A stretch of 64,000 nt of DNA from Rhizobium deserti (GTDB taxonomy: Bacteria > Pseudomonadota > Alphaproteobacteria > Rhizobiales > Rhizobiaceae), in NCBI RefSeq assembly GCF_004358025.1, contig NZ_SMTL01000001.1, positions 868,001 through 932,000 of the forward strand. The letters are read 5' to 3'. The position numbers were made by a program, and so were the translations under genes. The notes under the pieces are model-generated. The model did not search any database, was not told the DNA's origin, and was given only the letters and a program-made list of their open reading frames with translations. Of this stretch, positions 36,399 to 45,261 are shown piece by piece; position 1 is the stretch's first letter, and each line of letters begins with the position of its first letter.

Positions 36399-37676
36399 AT
36401 GAGACGAAATCTCCTCCCCGTCCTCGCCCTTCTTTGTGGTACGCTCTTCCTCTTTCTCGGCAATGGCCTTCAGGGGCTTCTTCTGCCGGTCCGTGGGTCG
36501 ATCGAAGGCTATTCCAACGAGATATTGGGCTTGCTCGGGACCACCTGGGCCTCCGGTTTCGTCGTTGGTTGTTTCGTTGCGCCGAATGTCGTGCGCCGTA
36601 TCGGCCATGTGCGCGCCTTTTCGAGCTTTCTTGCCCTGATCTGCCTCAACGTGCTGTTGACCGGCCTGCTTGTCGACCAGACGGCCTGGCTGATCCTGCG
36701 CGCGATCACCGGCTTCTGCACCGCCGGCACGTCGATGATCATCGAAAGCTGGCTGAACGAGCGGGCCACCAGCGAGAGCCGCGGTACGATCTTTTCGCTC
36801 TATATTTCCATTACCCTGTTCGGCGTCGTCGGCGGCCAGTTGATGGTGCCCTTTGCCGATGTGTCAACGCCGACCTTGTTCATGATCGGCGGCATTCTCT
36901 ACAGCATAGCAGCGCTGCCGACGACATTGTCGAAAGCCGCCTCTCCCCAGCCGCTGAAACGGGCTCGGCTCGATCTCAAGGGACTGTTCCGCAATTCACC
37001 GATTTCCTTTGTCGGCATCTTGCTGATCGGCATTGCCAACGGCGCCTACGGCACCCTTGGCGCCGTCTTTGCCACGCGTGCCGGTCTCGACCAAAGCTCG
37101 GTTGCGGCCATGGTCAGCATCACCATCTTTGCCGGTGCGCTGATGCAGTTTCCGGCCGGCCGGCTTTCCGACAAGATGGACCGCCGCTACGTGCTTGCGG
37201 GGCTCTCGGCCGCGGCTGCACTTGCCGGACTAGCGGTCGCCTTGATGAGACCGGCCGGCGTCTATGATATCGTGGTGCTGGTGGCGATCTACGGAGCAGC
37301 CGCCAATTCGCTTTATCCGATCGCCGTCGCGCATGCCAATGACTTCGCCGCGCCCGAGGACTTCGTCAAGGTTTCCGGCGGGCTGCTGCTGCTCTACGGC
37401 ATCGGCACAATCATCGGTCCAAGCCTCGGGGGGCCGGTCATGAGCTGGGCCGGGCCCTACGCTCTGTTTGCGGTCACCGCAGCAGCTCACATCCTCATCA
37501 CGGCCTATGCAATCGTCCGCAGCCGACAGCGGGCGCCGGTGCCGACCGGAGACCGCGAAGTCTATACGGCATCGCCTTCGGCCAATGGACCATTGTCGAC
37601 ACCGGAAAGCCTTTCACTCGATCCGCGGGCCCAGACCACGTCGACGACAACGGAAGGAAATCGGAAGGAAAACTGA
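36399..37676 (+). CDS. MFS transporter
   Basis: 425 residues with about 12 membrane helices of the major facilitator type, YcaD-like. Helix-2/3 loop reads RRIGHVRAFS (a basic loop), helix 4-5 GFCTAGTSMIIESWLNERA. The second half has RLSDKMDRRY near residue 250. The substrate is unknown. The C-terminal tail (about 380-425) is polar and disordered. Its stop overlaps the next gene start (TGATG), so the two are coupled. Confidence 0.9.
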   Translation: MRRNLLPVLALLCGTLFLFLGNGLQGLLLPVRGSIEGYSNEILGLLGTTWASGFVVGCFVAPNVVRRIGHVRAFSSFLALICLNVLLTGLLVDQTAWLILRAITGFCTAGTSMIIESWLNERATSESRGTIFSLYISITLFGVVGGQLMVPFADVSTPTLFMIGGILYSIAALPTTLSKAASPQPLKRARLDLKGLFRNSPISFVGILLIGIANGAYGTLGAVFATRAGLDQSSVAAMVSITIFAGALMQFPAGRLSDKMDRRYVLAGLSAAAALAGLAVALMRPAGVYDIVVLVAIYGAAANSLYPIAVAHANDFAAPEDFVKVSGGLLLLYGIGTIIGPSLGGPVMSWAGPYALFAVTAAAHILITAYAIVRSRQRAPVPTGDREVYTASPSANGPLSTPESLSLDPRAQTTSTTTEGNRKEN

Positions 37677-37867
37677 TGAGCCTGTTTGACAACGAGCAGC
37701 CGAAGAAACCCGCAGCCCATGAGATTGGGGCCGACCTGTCCTTGCTTTCCGTCGAAGAGCTTGGCGCGCGCGTGGAGTTGCTAAAGAGTGAGATCCTGCG
37801 CCTCGAAGCAGAGATGGAGAGAAAGGCGGCAGGTCGCCGTGCCGCCGACAGCCTGTTCCGATCATAG
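37676..37867 (+). CDS. DUF1192 small protein
   Basis: 63 residues: MSLFDNEQPKKPAAHEIGADLSLLSVEEL, then a helix rich in Leu and Glu (LKSEILRLEAEMERK). Characteristic DUF1192, a conserved alphaproteobacterial family of unknown role. The ATG overlaps the MFS stop. Confidence 0.85.
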   Translation: MSLFDNEQPKKPAAHEIGADLSLLSVEELGARVELLKSEILRLEAEMERKAAGRRAADSLFRS

Positions 37868-37935
37868 GTGGCTGGCTCCGACGAACAAGTAGATTCCAGC
37901 GTGGCCTTAAGCATATATTCATCATTAACAGAGAA

Positions 37936-38044
37936 TATGAAGAGGTTCGGTTCTGCCGGACTCAGACAGGTTCACCTCTCGGCGATGGTCTGATTTCTCC
38001 CTGTTTTACCTTGAGAGCCGCCCTTCCGCGGCTCTTCTTTTTTG
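37936..38044 (+). ncRNA. Candidate trans-acting sRNA
   Basis: A gene-free stretch with sRNA-like architecture: a 5' stem AGAGGT (37941-37946) with ACCTCT (37974-37979), a single-stranded region holding TTCTCCCTG (37995-38003) that is partly complementary to a Shine-Dalgarno, and a strong terminator hairpin with a T-run (38014-38044). The 5' end is approximate. TATATT lies upstream at 37914-37919 but has a poor -35. It could also be the 3' end of the DUF1192 transcript. Confidence 0.45.
38014..38044 (+). terminator. Strong intrinsic terminator
   Basis: 8-bp stem AGAGCCGC (38014-38021) with GCGGCTCT (38028-38035), six-base loop, then TCTTTTTTTG. It is about 150 bases past the DUF1192 stop, farther than expected if it only served that gene. 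Confidence 0.85.
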
Positions 38045-38305
38045 TCTTGCTCGCAGCAGTCACTCCCGCGAACTCCGCTCGCGCTGAACGCGCGTCTGCC
38101 GAATGGTCTTTACGAAGATTAATTTCTGTCCCAATCCAAGAAGATCGGGGATATTTACCGGTTCTTGTGGGTATTAACCTTTCCTTAAGAAACGCCTTGC
38201 GGATTTCCATTATAAGCATCACATTCAGGTCAGTTACGAGCGCGGCGGAACTTTTTGCCACTGTCGCCATTGCCTTGTTATGAATGCGTTAGCAGGAAGA
38301 TCTCC
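38045..38305. other. Upstream region of rcdA
   Basis: 260 bases with no supported gene; a 90-codon frame from 38011 begins inside the terminator and has no family likeness, so I leave it out. An AT-rich stretch (38160-38195) with TTAACC resembles an alphaproteobacterial promoter region, but I cannot assign elements. Confidence 0.35.
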
Positions 38306-38818
38306 ATGTCGGATCAAGGATTGAATACTGTCAGTTTCGCAGGCCGCGCTGCCAGCTCTTCGCAGTTCAAGGGGCTTTACACGGAAGGCATGGCGCTTGT
38401 CGAAGAGACCGCAGGTTATCTCGACGGTCCCGGACGCACAGCCTCGAAGGTTCTGCCCCGCATGGCATCCGTGCTTTATGCGGCTGAGTCCATGCGGCTG
38501 ACGACCCGCCTGATGCAGATGGCTTCCTGGCTCCTGCTGCAACGCGCTGTTAACAACGGCGAAATGAGCCGCGACCAGGTGCTTTCCGAAAAGAGCAAGG
38601 TTCGCCTCGACGGCTTCAACGTGGATCGCAGCGCGCCGGGCTGGTTCGATCTGCCGGAAAGCTTCCGCGATCTCGTCGAACGCTCGCTGCGCCTGCAGAA
38701 CCGCATCGCGCTCCTCGACCGCGAGATTTATCGCCCAAGCGAACCGGCAGTCGTGCCCGACAACGAAAACAGCGTGCGCGCCCAGTTGAGCCTGCTGCGC
38801 ACGGCTTTCAGCAACTAG
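38306..38818 (+). CDS. rcdA: RcdA-like protein (DUF1465), CtrA degradation adaptor
   Basis: 170 residues, DUF1465. The all-helical core has GLYTEGMALVEETAGYLDGPGR, ESMRLTTRLMQMASWLLLQRAV and SFRDLVERSLRLQNRIALLDREIY. In Caulobacter, RcdA is a hub that helps ClpXP degrade CtrA at the stalked pole, and a homologue works in Sinorhizobium. I use the ATG at 38306 with AGGAAGA; the frame extends to 38255 without likeness. Assignment rests on the family pattern. Confidence 0.8.
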   Translation: MSDQGLNTVSFAGRAASSSQFKGLYTEGMALVEETAGYLDGPGRTASKVLPRMASVLYAAESMRLTTRLMQMASWLLLQRAVNNGEMSRDQVLSEKSKVRLDGFNVDRSAPGWFDLPESFRDLVERSLRLQNRIALLDREIYRPSEPAVVPDNENSVRAQLSLLRTAFSN

Positions 38819-38843
38819 TCGCACACAAACAGACGCGGATATG

Positions 38844-38873
38844 AAAAAGGCAGGCCTCGCGCCTGCCTTTTTG
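38844..38873 (+). terminator. Terminator of rcdA
   Basis: Stem GGCAGGC (38849-38855) with GCCTGCC (38861-38867), five-base loop, A-run before and TTTTTG after. Confidence 0.85.
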
Positions 38874-38921
38874 TTTGTGCGCTGATCCTGCAATGCCGCA
38901 TCCCGCCATGAGCGAAGGCAA

Positions 38922-38950
38922 TAAAAAAGCCCGGCTTTCGCCAGGCTTTT
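38922..38950 (-). terminator. Terminator of rpmE
   Basis: On the minus strand, stem AAGCCTGGC (38949-38941) with GCCGGGCTT (38935-38927), GAAA tetraloop, then a TTTT run into ATT. It faces the rcdA terminator. Confidence 0.8.
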
Positions 38951-38972
38951 AATAACAAAATCCAGAAGCGGA

Positions 38973-39194
38973 TTAGAGGCCGAGGCCGCCGAAGCGCTTG
39001 TTGAACTTAGAAACGCGACCGCCACGGTCCATGAGTTGCTGGTTGCCGCCCGTCCAAGCTGGGTGCGACTTAGGGTCGATTTCTAGGTTCATGGTCTGGC
39101 CTTCCGAACCCCAGGTGGACCGGGTTTCGTATTCGGTACCATCGGTCATGACGACCTTGATTACGTGGTATTCAGGATGAATGCTGGCCTTCAT
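38973..39194 (-). CDS. rpmE: 50S ribosomal protein L31
   Basis: 73 residues: [19 protein letters not shown], then [16 protein letters not shown] and the C-terminal [10 protein letters not shown]. It has no cysteine, so it is the zinc-free form rather than the CxxC zinc-ribbon form. Start ATG at 39194. Confidence 0.95.
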   Translation of the reverse strand: MKASIHPEYHVIKVVMTDGTEYETRSTWGSEGQTMNLEIDPKSHPAWTGGNQQLMDRGGRVSKFNKRFGGLGL

Positions 39195-39379
39195 GTCGAT
39201 ATTCCTGCTCTGCGAGGTTCATTTGTCGCGATCGCGAGCGAGAACCCTCTTTAATAAACGAAGCCGCAGACCCGTCCGGCCACGGCTTCCCAATTGGATG
39301 CGGAGCCTATACAGGAAGGTCGGTGTGAGTACAAGTCCCCGTGCAGCCCAGAATGCACCGCCAGGACTATGGAGATGGA

Positions 39380-41176
39380 ATGGCTGAAGCCGGAGAAACG
39401 TCGCCGAAGAGTGCAACTTTAAGGCCGCTTGCAAGGCTCCTTCCCTACCTTTCGCGCTACAGGCCGATGGTTGCCGCCGCAACCTTTTTTCTGATCCTGG
39501 CGGCGGCGGCAACACTCGCTCTCCCGCTGGCCGTGCGCCGCATGGTCGACCACGGCTTTGCTTCCTCGGATGGCCGGTTCATCAACAACTACTTTGCCAT
39601 GCTGCTGGTTCTCTGCGCCCTGCTCGCGATTGCCAGCGCCATGCGCTACTATTACGTGATCACCATCGGCGAGCGGGTGGTTGCGGACCTTCGGCGAGAG
39701 GTTTTCGCCCATGTGACGCGGCTGTCGCCCTCCTTCTTCGACGTCAACCAGTCCGGCGAAATCGTCTCGCGGCTTACTGCCGACACGACCCAGATCAAGT
39801 CCGCCTTCGGATCCGCCGCCTCTCAGGCGCTGCGCAACACCATCCTTTGTCTCGGGGCAATGGGCATGATGATCTATACCAGCGGACAGCTCTCCGCGCT
39901 GGTGCTGGGGGCCATCCCGCTGATCGTCTTCCCGCTCGTCGGGTTTGGCCGCTCTGTCCGCAAGCGCTCGCGTGCGGCGCAGGATACGCTGGCCCAGAGT
40001 TCCGCTTATGCCGCCGAGACGATCGGAGCAACGCGCACGGTTCAGGCCTTTACCGGGGAAGCGGCCGCCGCCCACCGCTATGGCCATGCCATTGAAAGCG
40101 CCTATGATGCCGCCGGCAAGGCGATCCGAGCGCGGGCGCTGCTGACCGGCTTCGGCATCCTGCTGATCTTCGGCAGCATTGTCGGGGTGCTTTGGTATGG
40201 GGCGCAAAACGTCCTGTCGGGCGATATGACAGCCGGCACGCTGGGGCAGTTCGTACTTTACGCGGTGATCGCAGCGAGCTCTCTCGGCACTTTGTCCGAA
40301 GTCTGGGGAGAGTTGTCCGCCGCCGGGGGGGCTGCGGAGCGGCTGACGGAACTGCTTCAGGAGGTTCCGGCGATCAGAGATCCAGAGTATCCGACTCCGC
40401 TTCCCGTTCCGCCGCTCGGCCATGTGGAATTCGCAACCGTATCCTTCGCCTATCCCGCCCGTGTCAGCGCAATTACCCTGAACGCTCTCTCCTTCACGAT
40501 CAAGCCAGGTGAGACCGTTGCCATTGTTGGCCCGTCGGGCGCCGGCAAGAGCACCTTATTCTCGCTCCTGATGCGCTTTTACGATCCCACTTCAGGTGCC
40601 ATCACGCTGGACGGGATAGATCTGCGACAGGTTCGGCTTGCCGATTTGCGCAGCAGGTTTGCCATCGTGCCGCAGGATGTCAGCATCTTCGCCGCCTCCA
40701 TCCACGATAACATTGCCTTCGGCGTGCCAGAGGCAAGCAGGGAAGCCGTGCGCAGGGCGGCCATTGCGGCGCAGGCCGACGAGTTCATCTCGCAGCTCGA
40801 CAATGGCTACGACACGATGGCGGGTGAACGCGGCATCACCCTGTCGGGCGGCCAGCGCCAGAGAATCGCTATCGCCCGCGCCATCCTTAAGGACGCGCCC
40901 GTGCTACTCCTCGACGAAGCAACCTCGGCACTCGATGCGGAAAGCGAGACATTGGTCCAAAAGGCTCTTGACGGCCTGATGCAGGACCGCACCACCCTGG
41001 TCATTGCCCATAGGCTGGCGACTGTATTGAAGGCAGACCGCATCTTGGTCATGGACAATGGCACGATTGTCGAGGAAGGCACCCATCAGAGCCTGATTGC
41101 CGAGGGCGGACTTTATGCCCGGCTGGCACGCCTGCAGTTCCACGATCTCGAGCGTGAAAGAGCAACGGCACTATAG
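39380..41176 (+). CDS. ABC exporter (fused membrane and ATPase domains)
   Basis: About 598 residues. Six membrane helices in residues 30-320, and a nucleotide-binding domain with Walker A GPSGAGKS (about 383), signature LSGGQRQRIAIARA (about 487) and Walker B VLLLDEATSALD (about 507). Type IV exporter, MsbA/multidrug-like; it likely works as a homodimer, and the substrate (lipid or drug) is unknown. I start at ATG 39380 with GGAGA; the frame extends to 39341. Confidence 0.92.
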   Translation: MAEAGETSPKSATLRPLARLLPYLSRYRPMVAAATFFLILAAAATLALPLAVRRMVDHGFASSDGRFINNYFAMLLVLCALLAIASAMRYYYVITIGERVVADLRREVFAHVTRLSPSFFDVNQSGEIVSRLTADTTQIKSAFGSAASQALRNTILCLGAMGMMIYTSGQLSALVLGAIPLIVFPLVGFGRSVRKRSRAAQDTLAQSSAYAAETIGATRTVQAFTGEAAAAHRYGHAIESAYDAAGKAIRARALLTGFGILLIFGSIVGVLWYGAQNVLSGDMTAGTLGQFVLYAVIAASSLGTLSEVWGELSAAGGAAERLTELLQEVPAIRDPEYPTPLPVPPLGHVEFATVSFAYPARVSAITLNALSFTIKPGETVAIVGPSGAGKSTLFSLLMRFYDPTSGAITLDGIDLRQVRLADLRSRFAIVPQDVSIFAASIHDNIAFGVPEASREAVRRAAIAAQADEFISQLDNGYDTMAGERGITLSGGQRQRIAIARAILKDAPVLLLDEATSALDAESETLVQKALDGLMQDRTTLVIAHRLATVLKADRILVMDNGTIVEEGTHQSLIAEGGLYARLARLQFHDLERERATAL

Positions 41177-41538
41177 ATCCAGCCGCTTTGTAAGAAGAAC
41201 GGGGCTCGACAGTCGTGATTTGCACGCCTGCGCTGTATTGTCTGGAACCAGAAGACGACAAAAGCATTCTCTCATTCACCGGCGAAGCAAACCAGCGCAA
41301 CCGATGGAATGAAACGCAGAGCAATCTTTTGATGGCCTATGTGCTTCTCAGGGTTTGCCAAATGTCGGTCAGGCGACCTCTGAACACTGCTTTAAAGCAT
41401 CAGAAACGAACACATATTAGTAAGCTCTGCATAAGCTTGGCAATGTAAACCTCTATTATCGAGGTTGCTTTCTTCTGAGCCGGATGCCGCGATGAACACA
41501 ACAATAGGCGGACCGGCCAGCAAAGTGGGAATGCTTTC
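41177..41538. other. Gene-free stretch before the 86-residue gene
   Basis: 362 bases with no coding sequence I can support. One hairpin, AACCTC (41448-41453) with GAGGTT (41461-41466), followed by GCTTTCTTC, could be a weak terminator on the plus strand. Confidence 0.35.
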
Positions 41539-41799
41539 ATGCTTCACCGAAACGAGTTTCCATCCACAGTTCCCCTGAAATCTGACGACCTGGAGTTGCT
41601 GCAAAGATTTCTGGAGGCTTGGTGCGAAGAAAACCATGTCGACATGAACAACGAAGCTGCTGTGAACGTGGCCTCGGCCTTGATCGACTGGTACCAGTTC
41701 GAACTCAGCGACAGAAACATGCTGAAGCCCCAGCCGAGCAAGATATTGCCCGACTCGCCCAGGCTGCAGCTCCTCCTTCAACAATTGAAGGAAGTCTAA
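41539..41799 (+). CDS. Hypothetical protein
   Basis: 86 residues, mostly helical, acidic N-terminus: SDDLELLQRFLEAWCEENHVDM, AAVNVASALIDWYQFEL and a Leu/Gln-rich end (LQLLLQQLKEV). No family recognised. The composition and third-position GC fit a real gene. Convergent with the 72-residue gene below. Confidence 0.55.
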   Translation: MLHRNEFPSTVPLKSDDLELLQRFLEAWCEENHVDMNNEAAVNVASALIDWYQFELSDRNMLKPQPSKILPDSPRLQLLLQQLKEV

Positions 41800-41828
41800 T
41801 TCCGGAGCGCTCCCCGCGTCTGCACCGC

Positions 41829-42047
41829 TTATTTGCAGGACTTGAAAGTCCACTTCACGACATAGTCGCCATTGCGCTTGGTTTTCATCTTGGTGTGCAC
41901 CTGAACAGGCGCGCCCAGTATCTTCTCAGCATCTTCGAAAGCCTGACGCGCCTCTGCCATTGCCTTGTGATAAGCGCTGTTGTCGCGCTTTGGGCTTTCC
42001 GCCACCGCTTTGACCAGCGCGTCCATATCTCCCTTGTCGCCAGCCAT
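41829..42047 (-). CDS. Small hypothetical partner of the MotA/MotB-like pair
   Basis: 72 residues: MAGDKGDMDALVKAVAES, YHKAMAEARQAFEDAEKILG, then a basic beta-like end (VQVHTKMKTKRNGDYVVKWTF). The start ATG at 42047 lies three bases after the OmpA-domain gene, so it is the third gene of that operon. No signal peptide or membrane segment. Function unknown; the close coupling suggests it serves the channel complex. Confidence 0.65.
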   Translation of the reverse strand: MAGDKGDMDALVKAVAESPKRDNSAYHKAMAEARQAFEDAEKILGAPVQVHTKMKTKRNGDYVVKWTFKSCK

Positions 42048-42050
42048 GGC

Positions 42051-43082
42051 CTATCGCTCGGTCAGCTTGAGCTCGATGCGCCGGTTCTGATTGCGGGCAT
42101 CCTGCGTGTCTCCCGGCGCGATCGGCTGGAATTCGCCAAAGCCGGCGGCCACAAGACGATTGGCAGGCACGCCTCGAGAAATCAGATATTTCACCACCGA
42201 GGTGGCACGTGCCGAGGATAGCTCCCAGTTGTCGCGATAGCGACCACTGCCCGACAGCGGAGAATTATCCGTATGTCCGTCAACGCGCAGAACCCAGTTG
42301 ATTTCCGCGGGTATTTCCTTGGCAAGTTCAAGGAGAGCCGCGGCGAGCTTGTCCATTTCAACGCGGCCGGCATCATCAAGCTCGTTGCCGCCCACGGGGA
42401 ACAGCACTTCCGACTGGAAAACGAAGCGGTCCCCGACGATGCGGATATTCTCGCGGTCGGAAAGAATTTCCCGCAAACGGCCAAAGAAGTCCGAACGATA
42501 GCGGTTGAGTTCCTGCACCCGCTGCGCAAGCGCAACGTTCAGCCGCCGGCCGAGGTCGGCAATCTGCGTCTGCGAGGAGGCATCCTTCGCCTCCGAAGCC
42601 TGCAACGCCTGTTCGACAGCGGCAATCTGCGCCCTTAGAGCGGCAATTTGCTGGTTCAGCAGCTCGATCTGGCTCATGGCCCGTGCCGTGACCTGCTGCT
42701 CCTGATTGAGCTGGCCGGTCAGCTCGCCGATGCGGGCATTTGCTGCGTTGCTGCTGCCGGTTCCCTGGCTCAGCAATTGCTGCAGCCGCGACCGCTCGCC
42801 TTCCGTCGTCGCAAGCGACGTCTGGAGATTGGCGAGTTGGTCTTCCATATCCTGATTATTACCCTTTTCCAGAGCCAGAAGCTGGGTCAGTTCGGCAATC
42901 TGGCTGTTGAGCCGGTTCAAGACCTCGTCGCGCCCGGTGATCTCCCGGCTCAGCAGAAACTGCGCCAGCACAAAGACTGTGAGCAGAAACATGATGGCCA
43001 TCAACAGCGTGGAAAGCGCGTCCACGAAGCCCGGCCAGAAGTCGACAGTTCGCTCCCGGCGTCGATTTCTGCCAAGCGCCAT
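42051..43082 (-). CDS. MotB-like protein with OmpA peptidoglycan-binding domain
   Basis: 343 residues. A basic N-terminus is followed by one membrane helix (about 18-45), PGFVDALSTLLMAIMFLLTV, with Asp21 where MotB/TolR proteins carry the proton-conducting Asp. A long coiled coil comes next (about 50-180, e.g. SQIAELTQLLALEKGNN), then an OmpA/MotB domain (about 215-343) with RVDGHTDNSPLSG, NWELSSARATSVV and NQNRRIELKL. The design is that of a stator B subunit that clamps to peptidoglycan. It lies three bases after the MotA-like gene and overlaps none. Confidence 0.85.
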   Translation of the reverse strand: MALGRNRRRERTVDFWPGFVDALSTLLMAIMFLLTVFVLAQFLLSREITGRDEVLNRLNSQIAELTQLLALEKGNNQDMEDQLANLQTSLATTEGERSRLQQLLSQGTGSSNAANARIGELTGQLNQEQQVTARAMSQIELLNQQIAALRAQIAAVEQALQASEAKDASSQTQIADLGRRLNVALAQRVQELNRYRSDFFGRLREILSDRENIRIVGDRFVFQSEVLFPVGGNELDDAGRVEMDKLAAALLELAKEIPAEINWVLRVDGHTDNSPLSGSGRYRDNWELSSARATSVVKYLISRGVPANRLVAAGFGEFQPIAPGDTQDARNQNRRIELKLTER

Positions 43083-43085
43083 CGA

Positions 43086-44135
43086 TTATTTGCTCCCGAT
43101 CTTGTCGGAAAGGCGATCCAGGGTGCGGCGCATGGCCTTCGATTCTTCCTGCTGCGCCTCGATCCAGTCGCGCAGCATCTGCTGCTCGTTGCGCATGTTC
43201 TTGACCAGGCCCTGAATGCCCTCGGCGAGGTTCGCCATGGCGGCGAGCGACCGTTCGTTCTGCGCGCCGTCCGGCGCCCTGAACTGGGTGCTCGCGATGT
43301 TGCGCAATTCCTCCGTCAAGGCGCGGATCTCTTTCGACGAGCCGCCGCTCGCCAACGTCTCGCCGCCGATCGGCATATCGGAACCGAGATCGGTGACGGA
43401 AGACAGCCAGTTTTCGAGTTCGGTATAAAAGCGGTTCTGCGCGCGGCCCGCCTGAAGGTCGAGGAAGCCGAGGATCAGCGAGCCGGACAATCCCAGCAGC
43501 GATGACGAAAACGCGGTCCCCATGCCGGCCAGCGGCTGAGCGAGACCAGTCTTGATCGCGGCAAGAACATCGTTGGAACCGCCGGAACCCGGATCGAGCG
43601 CGCCGATGACGTTGCTGATCGAGCCGATCGTCTCAATCAGGCCCCAGAACGTGCCAAGCAGACCGAGGAAGACCAGTAGCCCGATCAAGTAGCGCGACGT
43701 GTCGCGCGCCTCGTCAAGCCGCGTACCGATCGAATCGAGGATGGAGCGGAAGGCATTGGTCGACAGTGCCATCTTGCGGCGGCTGCCGATAAGGGTCCGC
43801 ATCGGCGCCAGAAGTCGAGGCTCGCGCCCGACCTTGTCGGCGCTGCCCGCAGCCCGGAAGGAATTGAACCAGCGCACCTCCGGCATGAGGCCGATCACCT
43901 GCATGAAAACAAGCACGACGCCGATCAGCAGGACGCCGAGGATAAGCCCGTTAAGGCCGGGATTGGTTTGAAAGGCATGGGCAGCCTGCCTGTAGAGGAT
44001 GGCGGCGACGAAGCCGACGATGATCAGGAAGATGACCATCGTCCAGATAAAGGAAGCAGGGCTGGAAAGCTTGTAGGGATAGCCGCTGCGGTTTGTTTCA
44101 GACTCATCCAAATCATCCACTTTCGCATTCGCCAT
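43086..44135 (-). CDS. MotA/TolQ/ExbB-like proton channel protein
   Basis: 349 residues. Four hydrophobic segments: about 28-48, 63-83, 148-168 (LIGLLVFLGLLGTFWGLIETIGSI, matching the TolQ/MotA channel helix) and 205-226 (GTAFSSSLLGLSGSLILGFLDL). A C-terminal tail (about 280-349) is coiled-coil-like with MRNEQQMLRDWIEAQQEE. It lies three bases before the MotB-like gene. Together they form a two-part H+ channel with peptidoglycan anchor, distinct from TolQR at the window start. Function unknown. Confidence 0.85.
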   Translation of the reverse strand: MANAKVDDLDESETNRSGYPYKLSSPASFIWTMVIFLIIVGFVAAILYRQAAHAFQTNPGLNGLILGVLLIGVVLVFMQVIGLMPEVRWFNSFRAAGSADKVGREPRLLAPMRTLIGSRRKMALSTNAFRSILDSIGTRLDEARDTSRYLIGLLVFLGLLGTFWGLIETIGSISNVIGALDPGSGGSNDVLAAIKTGLAQPLAGMGTAFSSSLLGLSGSLILGFLDLQAGRAQNRFYTELENWLSSVTDLGSDMPIGGETLASGGSSKEIRALTEELRNIASTQFRAPDGAQNERSLAAMANLAEGIQGLVKNMRNEQQMLRDWIEAQQEESKAMRRTLDRLSDKIGSK

Positions 44136-44263
44136 AATATGCCTTGCCTCCGGTATGCTTTTGCGCCGGAGGCTAGTGGAAAAATGAGACGAATTGAAGT
44201 GCCGAAACGGCGGAAAAACCGCCCGCTGTCAGCCTGTACACTCTGCTTTCGGCGAAAAGCTTC

Positions 44264-45064
44264 TCAGCGGCCCGGAACCGGGCGAGTAGCGGCTTCGAGC
44301 AGCGCCTTCTGGATAAGCTCGTTGCCGGCGACAATACTGCCGCTTTGCAGGATGTCGGTCGTGCCATTCATATCGCTGACAAACCCGCCGGCTTCCCGGA
44401 TGAGGATAAGACCCGCAGCCATATCCCAGGGCGAAAGCTCGGTTTCCCAGAAACCGTCAAGGCGTCCGGCTGCCACATAGGCCAGATCCAGCGCAGCGGC
44501 GCCGAAGCGGCGCACGCCAGCCACTTCGCCCATGACATGCCGGAGCTCGACAAGGAACTTGCCGTGATTGCCGCGGCCGAGATGTGGTGCGCCGCAGCCG
44601 ATCACGCAATCCGACAGGACGCGACGGGCAGCCACACGGATGCGGCGGTCGTTCATGAAGGCGCCGCCGCCCTTTTCGGCCGTGAAAAGTTCATCGGTCG
44701 CCGGGTTGAAGATGACGCCTGCCACCATTTCGCCGTTGCGCTCCAACGCGATGGATACGGCAAACTGCGGGATGCCGTGCAGGAAATTGGTGGTCCCATC
44801 CAGCGGATCGACGATCCAGCGATGGGCGCCGTCCGTGCCCTTCTCCTCTTCGCTTTCCTCACCAAGGAAACCATAGGTCGGGCGCGCCTTCATCAGCTCG
44901 TCGTGGACGATCTTTTCGGCCTTCAGATCGGCCTGAGACACGAAGTCGCTCGGACCTTTGACGGAAACCTGGAGGTTCTGCACCTCTCCAAAGTCTCTGG
45001 CGAGCGACTTTCCTGCCTTCAGGGCAGCCTGAACCATGACATTGAGAAGAGCAGAGCGGGCCAT
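44264..45064 (-). CDS. suhB: Inositol monophosphatase family protein SuhB
   Basis: 266 residues. Metal-site motifs GEES (68-71), DPLDGTTNF (86-94) and WDMAAGLILIREAGG (about 212). The family hydrolyses inositol phosphates and similar substrates; SuhB also acts in rRNA antitermination in enterobacteria. I use the ATG at 45064 (MARSALLNV) with GAAGGA eight bases away; the frame runs to 45169 with no likeness. It lies 128 bases before the MotA-like gene and may be in the same unit. Confidence 0.92.
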   Translation of the reverse strand: MARSALLNVMVQAALKAGKSLARDFGEVQNLQVSVKGPSDFVSQADLKAEKIVHDELMKARPTYGFLGEESEEEKGTDGAHRWIVDPLDGTTNFLHGIPQFAVSIALERNGEMVAGVIFNPATDELFTAEKGGGAFMNDRRIRVAARRVLSDCVIGCGAPHLGRGNHGKFLVELRHVMGEVAGVRRFGAAALDLAYVAAGRLDGFWETELSPWDMAAGLILIREAGGFVSDMNGTTDILQSGSIVAGNELIQKALLEAATRPVPGR

Positions 45065-45261
45065 GCGGGAAATCCTTCGGATTGTCCCATTTTCACCTGA
45101 ACGGGACGACGTGTGACGTGCAATTTCGTGATTGGCGGGTTCAAGACCATAAAACCGGCAAAAATTCAAGTCGTTCGGAGAAAGGCGCAGATCGCCATTG
45201 TTATTGCGCCACGGCTTTGCGAGAAGCGGATAAAGACAAGCAGAACCCGGAGACGCCCTAG

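Noticed and set aside
38011-38283. 90-codon plus-strand frame upstream of rcdA
   Set aside because: It starts inside the terminator hairpin and has no family likeness. I treat the stretch as non-coding.
41829-44135. Zorya-type defence system
   Set aside because: A MotA/MotB-like pair is there, but there is no long ZorA tail and no helicase or nuclease gene such as ZorC/ZorD/ZorE nearby.
45065-45261. suhB-associated RNA motif next to suhB
   Set aside because: The region ahead of suhB has no stable hairpins with a T-run that would support an sRNA here.
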